The position numbers were made by a program, and so were the translations under genes. Source: Aotearoamyces nothofagi (taxonomy: Eukaryota > Ascomycota > Leotiomycetes > Leotiales > Tympanidaceae). Taken from it: a DNA stretch of 64,000 bases. The stretch is taken from contig JADDTR010000010.1 in NCBI GenBank assembly GCA_015345905.1, positions 62,001-126,000 on the forward strand, in the 5' to 3' direction. Below, in pieces: positions 55,950 to 64,000 of the stretch. The notes beneath the pieces were generated by a model. It did not search any database and was not told the DNA's origin. It worked only from the letters and a program-made list of their open reading frames with translations. How positions within the stretch are numbered: the first letter of the stretch is position 1; each line of letters opens with the position of its first letter.

Positions 55950-56440
55950 CTTTAGTTATATGGCTTCTGAGGCAATGATAAGACCTGTCTTATTTTATGC
56001 CTATGTTTAGTTATTAATTGACTCATTAATGAGCTTGCCCATCAACGATCATAACTTTTATCTCGGCAGTGACGTGAATTGCGTGCTCAGTTGCTAACCG
56101 CATGCACAAAAATCTGGTTCATTCCTAAGGCACTCAGCCTTTTCGCTATTTAGGCCTAGCGCGAGTATCTTTACAACAGACGCGGAAACGTGAGCACAAG
56201 GCAGCTTTACCTAGAATTGAAGCAATTCAGATTGATGGTATTGCCAACGAAACTATTGTCAACACTTCCTACCCACAACCTCTGAATCTGATGTCGCCAA
56301 CATCGTCACTGCGCATCATCGACCACCAGCAGCTACAGGGATTTTGAGTCATTTCTTTGATTGTGAATTGCTCACAGCAGTAATCACCAGCACAATCTCA
56401 TGTACAAAGCTCAGGCGCGACTTTAGGCGATTGAACGTAG
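55950..56440. promoter_or_regulatory. Divergent promoter region, MET2 / THO2
   Basis: About 490 bases between two start codons on opposite strands, with no gene inside. No specific site is claimed. Confidence 0.4.
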
Positions 56441-59400
56441 ATGGCTCCAGGAGGGAAGCGGAAGCGTGATAGAGGTTCCGTGGACTCTGGTGAGAACCGG
56501 CCCTCTCCCCACCGACCGGGAAACACGAACTTGGGAAGCGCCGGCGGATTCGATCGAGAAGCAGATATGCGGAATGGAGACAGAAGGAGGGCGAGTCGGG
56601 GAGGAAGAGGCGGTGTTGGAGGTGCAAACAGACCCAGAAACGAAAGAAGGGACTCAAGTAATCCCAACAATCCAACGATGCTTACAAGGCCCACACCAGG
56701 ACCGATGTCTTCCCCAGCTCTGCGAACCTCGAGTGCTACACAAGCACAAAATCCAGCTCCAATTTCGACACCAAGTCCAGCTGCTATTGTAAGATCACCT
56801 ACCCCAGAACAAGCACGAATCCCGACTCCCTACGGCTATTCTCACATCACCGACGAGCGAGTAGCGTCCTGGGCTACTAGTGGCCGACAAGAGGTCATAT
56901 CCGCTGGCGCACAAGCTCTAGATGACTTGGACGTTTTAGATTTGTCTTCGATCTTTCAAGAATTGATTCGCGCAGCTCTAGATTCTAGAATTGATGCTAC
57001 AGACGCTGGAAGCTGCGTGAAGGAAATTTTAGGTCCAGATACAGCGTCTGACGACCCTACCGAGAAGCTTGATGGACCCGCTCTCTTCCTTGACTCTCTC
57101 TCCATTATAGCTGACGTTGAGCCATTCGATCGCAGACTGCTAAAACTTGCGGTGGCGAGCGGCGTCTCACCTATTCTCATGCGACAGACGTTAGATACAA
57201 CCTTGCTTCAACATCTTGGACTCACTAGAAATACCTTCTTAAAGATTGGCATTAGACAAGTCACGAACCTCCTGTATCGCCAAGCCAATCATAACCTCCT
57301 CCGGGAAGAGACAGAGGGATATTCAAAACTCGTTACAGAACTTTTTACGACGAGTGGAAGTGAACCTCCTACAAGCGAAGTGGTGGAAGATACCTTTGAA
57401 AGAGTAAAGGGTTTAATTGGAACGTTCGATCTAGACGTTGGCAGAGTACTCGATGTCACTCTGGACGTATTTGCAGCAGTTCTCATAAAGCATTTCCGCT
57501 TCTTCATTAAGTTCTTACGAGTGAGCTCGTGGTGGCCCCGCAATACTGGTCTACACCGCCTAGCATTGTCTGATCATGAAGCTGGAGCTCTTCCAAAGTG
57601 GGCCCTCCCTGGATCATCGGGATGGGCAAATACCAGCGAAGAAGAAGAAGCCCTGTCTTCAGAGCGTGAAAACCGCGATAGGATGTTCTGGAATCGGGCT
57701 AGGGAAATTGGTCTAGATGCGTTCTTTGAGCTAGGCGGTAGACATTCTTTAGATGGAGCGGCAAAGGAACTTCTCCTAGATCGTAAACCAGGCGAAGACA
57801 CAAGGTCTGACGAAGCAAAGATTGTTGACGGCGATAAAAAGTCCGATGAAGAGAAAAGACTTGATATAGAAAGGAACTGGATTGAGGCGACTAACACTTT
57901 ACCTCCAGCTGGTAATCGAGTCGCAGCCCAACTGCTTGGGTTTAAACTGCGATTTTATTCCTCGCCAGCTCGCGAAAAGGACGACGTTTTACCTGCCAAT
58001 CTCATTTACCTAACAGCACTTCTAATCAAGATCGGCTTCATATCGCTGAGAGACCTCTACCCGCATCTCTGCCCGTCCGATGAAGACATGGCGGCCGTAA
58101 GGGATGCGAAGATGAAGGAGATAGCGGAGAAGGAGAAGCTGAACCGGCCTGGTGGAGCGGCGAAGAACGCTTTAATGATGGCTGGAGCTCTTGCTGACGA
58201 CACTCTGCCAAGCATGGGTAGATCGAGGGATACGGCAGCAGTGACGAAGTCAGACGGCGCAGAAGCTACTGCTGAGGGTGAAACGGAAGATAAAGACAAA
58301 TTGCCTGAACCAGCAGATCAAAAGGTTCAGTTACTTATCAACCTACTCACTATCGGTGCCATACCGGAATCTTTGTTTTTACTTGGTCGCTTTCCCTGGA
58401 TTCCGGAAGCATTTCCTGAGATTCTAGATCTCCTCCATCGCATACTGCATCAGTCCATCAAGAAGGTTTACGAAAGTACTCTCTCTTCCAACCTGCCTGA
58501 TTCAGAATTTCAAGGGAAGAAATGGCCGGACTTCGATCAGAGTAGCGCACCAAAGGGTTCTGTCCGTCGAAATGAGGCTGTCCCGCGCAAACCTCTCCGG
58601 TGGCCCTTCCCAGATAAGTTTGACATAAACGAGGCCGCGGTCTACCGATTCTACTGGGATGAATGGGCAGACAATATTCCGATTTGTCAGACAGTAGATG
58701 ATATCTTCACGTTATGCAGCACTCTACTCAATTACTCTGGAGTCAATATCGGCCGAGATGCGTCTCTCCTATCTAAGCTGGCCACCATTGGCAGAAAAAG
58801 CCTCTCAGAAGATGGCTCAGAAGCCAACTTGTCAAGATGGCAGGATCTACTCAAGAGACTTCTTGTACCTGCCCTTAGTCTTACGAAGTCCAACACAAGC
58901 GTAGTCAATGAAATCTACGATATGCTACGATACTACCCTGCCCCTATCAGATATAATATCTATGCTGAGTGGTTCGAGGGCCAAACATCGAGATTGCCCG
59001 CTATGGCTAGTGCCTTCTCCCGGGCCAGGCTAGAGACTCTGAGCACCATGAAACGAATCAGCAAGACAAACCTCACTCTGATGGCACGCACTCTTGCAAA
59101 GACTGCTTACGCAAACCCCGGTGTTGTCTTCAAAGTTGCCTTGGACCAGATCGAAGCCTACAGCAACCTCACCGAGGTGGTTGTAGAGTGCGCCAAGTAT
59201 TTCACAGACCTGGGATATGATGTTCTTATCTGGTCACTCATGAGCTCGCTCGGTGGCAAAAGCAGGAGTCGTACCCGTGATGATTCTGCTCTTTTGACGA
59301 GCAGATGGCTCATTGCCCTTTCCAAATTTTCAGGTAAAGTATTCAAGCGATACTCCATCATGAACCCTGCGCCCATTCTTCAATACGTCAATGATCAACT

Positions 59401-62400
59401 TCACCGTGGGAACTCGACAGATCTTATCATTCTTGAAGAACTCATAGCTCAGATGTCTGGCATCGTGTCTGACACTGATTTTACCGACGCTCAACTTCTC
59501 GCCATGACCGGAGGGGAACGACTCCGACGCCAGACACTCATCAACCTACAAGACAAACGCTACGAATCAACCAAGACAGCTAGGAGGCTTATGCGATCCT
59601 TGACCGAAACTAAGCTTGCTGGACAACTACTCATCTCCATTGCTCAGCACAGGCAATCTGCTATCTATGCTGTTCCAGAAGAGGACGCACACATCAAGTA
59701 CCTGGCTACAATAATTGACGAAACACAACGTATCCTCGTCCAGTACCTTGATCTCCTACGCAGCAATATTTCCGTAGAACAATTCGATACCCTAGTACCA
59801 GGTACGTCCGAACTCATGGCAGAGTTTGGTCTTGATCCGGCCCTAGCTTTCACCATTGGGAGGGCCAGCTTTGCAAGTCGTATGGCAGCTTTACCTGTTC
59901 AGTCTATCACCAATGGCTCAAAAGGGTCGTCGATCTCAAATGGTGCATCTCCAGTTGTGGATGCTGACGGGGATGTTGGTATGGTTGTCGAAAGCGCTGT
60001 TTCAAATGTCGCAGTTGAGGCAGACACCCCAATGACAGAAGTACTGAATGGTTCTGAAGAAGCTGTTGCGACGGCTTTAGAGTCACTGCCATCGTCAGTT
60101 GTAGACCCTTGGCGGGAGGCTCTCGTACCTCTAATAACGGCCGTGAAAGATGTCCTTCCAGAAGACACCTGGCGCTTGCTAAGTCCAGAATTCTACGTCA
60201 TCTTTTGGCAACTCGCACTTCCCGATATTCACCTACCAATGGATAGCTATACCGTTGAGAATGCACGTCTCACGAAGGAACTATCGGAACTAATGAAAGA
60301 CCGTAGTGGCATGTCTCGCACTGGCGTCACGCGTAAAGAGGAGTCAAGAAAGGCCATTGAGGCCACCAGAGATGAGCTGCTGAAGGAATCCAAGCACGAA
60401 ATGATCAAATACGAGCGAACCAGAACGCGCCTGAACAGAGAGAAGGCGCACTGGTTTACCGACATCAATGGGAAGTACGATGCCTTGAACGATGCGCTTT
60501 TGGAGGAGTGCTTCCTCCCACGTCTACTATTATCGCCCACTGATGCAGATTACTGCTTCAAGATGATCAAGTTTTTGCACAACAATGGCACACCAAATTT
60601 CAGGACACTTGGGCTGTACGCCCGCCTATTCCGAGGAAATCGGCTACGTTCCATCATATTTATCTGTACCATCCGTGAAGCAGAATGTCTTGGCCGGTTC
60701 CTTAAACTCATTCTTGGGGATCTATCCCGTTGGCACGCAAACAAGGCGACATATGAGAAGGAGGCTTTTGGCTCAGGGCGCGATTTGCATGGCTTTGCGA
60801 GGAAAATGGGCCCAGACGGAAAGCCAGAAGGTCTTCTTGAGTACGAGGACTTCCGCAGAATAGTCTTCAATTGGCATAGACAACTTAACACTGCTCTCAA
60901 GGCGTGCTTAAGCGGAACGGAATGGATGCATATTCGTAATGCTATTACCATTTTGAAATCAGTGGTGGAACACTTCCCAGCCGTCAATTTCATGGGCAGT
61001 CAGTTCCAGCAAGCTCTGAGGGATATAGCAGTCCGGGAGAAGGAAAAGCGCGAAGATCTATGTCTTTTAGCTAATGCCTCGATGCCAGAGCTAAAGAAGC
61101 GGGAGAAGAAATGGGTAATGATGCAGGAGTTTGCAACAAATCTGGTACGTCAATCCAGCACTGTTTATGAAGTAAAGCTAAGTTAATACAGGGTGATGTT
61201 GGTCAGCAAAATGGCGCCCAAGGGAATTCAGCACAGTCGAATTCGACTGTGCGAAAGGTGACTCTGAAGCCTACCGCTCCTGAATTCAAGCCTCGTGCTA
61301 CGTAAGTATCTCTCAATATTCAACATTCAACCTCAGTTTTCCATGCTTATACTTTACAGGTCCAATGGATCATATATTCCCAAGTCAGGCAATGAGGTAG
61401 AGGATGGAGAAGTCGATGATGCTAAGGCTTCAGCATCTATCAGGGCCGCTTCAGGCCAGATTCCTCCAGCGACACAGTCATCAAGTGCCAACGATACTGC
61501 TACGACTGTTTCGGGAACTACAAGTGATTTCTCTATCAGAGGGACTAGCCAGGCCGAGTCTAAAGAGAGTACGCCAAGGGGCCCTTCAAGCCTTTCTCAG
61601 TCCGCGGTACCATCTCATCCAGACAATGTCAGGAATTCTTCTGCAAACCCAGTGCTCGACAGGCCGCATACTGGATTACCAAGCCGGCCAGATGTACCAT
61701 TTCCAGCTCGGCACGCAGATCGTCACATTAGAAGCGGGGACCGCAGAGATGGACACCACATCCGGAATGATCGTTCAGACATGTCTCGTGAAAGGCTTCG
61801 CGATTCCTCGAACCCAGACCGTCGACCGCTTGAAGCTGGGCCTCGAGATCTAGGCCGACTTCAAGGTAGGTCCGCGGCACTTGACAGTGAGCGTGATCGT
61901 CATGAAATGGCTCGTCGTGGTGAACCAGTTCGCGATATTCGTGGCCGTGACAGAGCACCCGTTGAATCTGGTAGATTTCCCGATTCAAATGGCAGGCTTT
62001 TCCGCGAAGAAGCAATTGTTCCACCAACGTTTGGTGGCGCACAAGCTGATCGTGCTCCTTCTGTCAATACTGATAGGCAAGAAATAATTAATCCAGCGAG
62101 AGCTGCTCTTATATCTGGAAGCGATGCAGAACCTCCAAGGCAAAGCAGAGACGACCGAGACCGGGCTTCTTCCAGGGCTCGCTCTCCACGACGGAGTGAA
62201 CGATACATTAGCTCTGATAGAGACCATCCAGATTCTAGGCGCCTTGACAGGCCTTCGATTGGCCGCGGTCCTAATACAGAGCTGCAAGACTACCAGCGAA
62301 GCCGCCACGATGAGTCTCAACCTATGCCGCTAGGACCACGAGTAGATCGGCCAAGCGATAGGAGCCATGGCGAAAGATCTCGAGACTCCTCGGCCTTTCA

Positions 62401-63898
62401 GCCGACTGCACCGCCTCCCCGTGCGCTAGATCCTGATCATGGTAGATTAAACCACTCGTCAAGACAGCAACCAGACCCTAATTTTGGGCGTTTAAATTCA
62501 GCAGCCGCATCAACGACGGCACCTGGTCCTGAAATTCCATCTGGACCACGTGGTCATTCGTCAAGAGGTGGCCGCCAATCTAATACGTCTCAACCACGCG
62601 CTGAAGCTCGGCAACCACTCCCCCCACAAGAGTCCGCTCGACCTGCAACTCCAGATATGCAACCACCGACCGGCCCTGCTTCCACTCGAGGGACAACACG
62701 ACGGTCAGGTTCAGGTCAGGTGGAATCAACATCGTCCGCTCCGACCTCCGTGCCAACTGCGTCTACAGCTTCACCTCCAAACTCTGGAATCCACCCTGAG
62801 CGTATGAGACATCTTGCCCCGCAAGCTTTGCCGCTAGCTCCGCCGACACTCCCTCCTCCTCAGTCTGGTCCACCCGCAGGTGTTCATCCCGATCGTCTAA
62901 AGGCGTTTCAAGATGATCTTCCTGTTCAGCAAACTCCACCTCCGTTGCAGACCTCTGATATTAGATCCGGACCATCTGCACCATCACCGATCAGTGCAGG
63001 ACCTCCATCAGGTCCTCGAGGTCTCCAGCAATCCACACCATCAACACCTAATGGCCTCGTCGCCCCAACTGGGCCTGCATCGAATTCGAGTGACCGTGGT
63101 ATTAGGGGTCCAAGGCGACAACTTGCCGGTATAAACAGCACTCTCCAACAGGCAGGTCAACAGAATGGCCCTGAGCGCCCCGGAGATCGTGTGGGCAGCA
63201 TTCGCGGCCGAAGTACAAGGCAAAGTAGTGGTGCAGGGATTAGTGAGCCTCAAAGTCCAGCACCTTCAACTCCAGCCAACACTTCTCGACCTGAATCCTC
63301 CAGTCAGGATCGAGCTGGAGATCTCTTCTCCAACCGCATCACCAAGCCCGACGATGCGCGTGACAATCAAAGTGGGGCGGGTCGTGATGTTAGACGACAT
63401 AAGTCAGGTGGACATAGTCGGCGAAGCTCAAGATCAAGAAGCCCTGAGCGACGTGAACATGAACGACGGGAGCGCGAGCGTGTTCCTGTCGAAGACGAAC
63501 ACCGAGCTAGTAGTAGAGGCGAAGGGCGCGAACCCCGAGGTGGCGGTGCAATTGGAGATCGAAGGGATAACGTCAGAGATGGTGCGAGGCGGCCTAGTAA
63601 TAGTAGCAGAGAACGTGATGGGCCTCGACGCGATGGTAGGGATGGTGATCACAGTCGAGATGGACCACCTCAGAGGCCAGTTGACAATTGGGGACAATTC
63701 CCTCCACCACCACCTCCGCCGTTTCTGCCACCAGGCAGAGATAACGATCGCATCCGTGATATCAGAATTCGTGGCGGAGATGATCGACGGGAGAGTCGCG
63801 GCCCACGTGAAGATGGTGGAGGCAGTGGAGGAAAGAGGAGAGGAGAAGAGGGTGGGAGAACGGATAGCAGAGGTCGCGAGAAGAGAATTCGGCATTAG
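56441..63898 (+). CDS. THO2: THO complex subunit 2 (mRNA export / TREX)
   Basis: Three exons, join(56441..61144, 61192..61301, 61360..63898), 2450 residues. A disordered basic N-terminus with Arg/Gly (GGRGGVGG) precedes a very long helical body with the conserved Tho2 blocks, for example RVAAQLLGFKLRFYSSP, YPAPIRYNIYAEWF, LARTLAKTAYANPGVVFKVALDQIEAYSNL and the later WREALVPLI and NREKAHWF..CFLPRLLLSPTDADYC. The C-terminal 830 residues are disordered and RS/RD/RE-rich (SRRSSRSRSPERRE). Tho2 is the scaffold of THO, which couples transcription to mRNA packaging and export and limits R-loops. The RS-rich tail is known to bind RNA in yeast Tho2. The last intron separates the folded body from the tail. 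Confidence 0.94.
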
Positions 63899-64000
63899 AT
63901 TCAAGCAGCTGCTTTGTTAGGATAAGACATTTGGGATCCATGCGGGAAAAAATGAAGAAATCGAAAATTGGCTGTACAACGGTTGGCATAATTGCATCGC

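Noticed and set aside
56349-56694. Short minus-strand frames opposite the THO2 start
   Set aside because: Antisense to the conserved basic N-terminus of THO2 with no independent support.

Overview
This window reads as nuclear DNA of a filamentous ascomycete (Pezizomycotina). The evidence is short introns of about 45-90 nt with GTRNGT-like donors, plus lineage-typical genes: an ascomycete laccase ending in a DSG tail, Spc7/KNL1, THO2, a YAT amino-acid permease, and STAND-like and AAA proteins of fungal type. The overall gene set suggests Leotiomycetes, but that is an inference I could not check. Exon joins were read by eye from GT/AG sites. Apart from the first gene, every spliced model given here keeps frame, with a total length divisible by three.

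Layout. 1-1.1 kb: 3' part of a CorA-type metal transporter. 2.0-2.9 kb (-): a membrane protein with a collagen-like Gly-X-Y tail. 2.9-5.4 kb: mostly empty, with one tRNA-like relic. 5.4-12.8 kb: a divergently transcribed phenol-oxidase pair, a seven-exon tyrosinase (-) and a fifteen-exon laccase (+). 13.4-14.4 kb: a metacaspase. 15.3-17.8 kb (-): two membrane-anchored carbohydrate-active enzymes, a NodB deacetylase and a GH43-like protein. 19.3-25.5 kb: a head-to-head pair, a STAND-like protein with a degenerate P-loop (-) and an AAA ATPase with a DUF7025-like domain (+). 26.0-28.1 kb: beta-carbonic anhydrase (+) and a metallophosphoesterase (-). 29.3-30.5 kb: a GAF-like hypothetical protein. 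30.8-32.5 kb (-): an amino-acid permease. 33.3-34.2 kb: a possible ABCC transporter relic. 34.4-35.7 kb (-): a secreted lactonase-fold protein. 36.8-38.5 kb: mitochondrial succinate-semialdehyde dehydrogenase. 39.1-39.9 kb (-): ribosomal protein uS17. 40.2-45.1 kb: kinetochore Spc7/KNL1. 46.0-49.5 kb: an unrecognised membrane protein with a TQT array. 50.5-53.7 kb: a Kelch-type single-pass receptor-like protein. 54.2-55.9 kb (-): homoserine O-acetyltransferase. 56.4-63.9 kb: THO complex subunit 2.

Most of the region is ordinary housekeeping and carbohydrate-active genes. The parts most likely to be undescribed are: (a) the head-to-head STAND-like and AAA gene pair; (b) the membrane protein with about seven GTQT-like motifs at roughly 13-residue spacing, which resembles a multivalent dynein light chain (LC8) docking array; and (c) the collagen-tailed membrane protein, whose cysteine-bearing upstream extension is cut by one in-frame TGA. 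No CRISPR array, viral element or intact transposon was seen.
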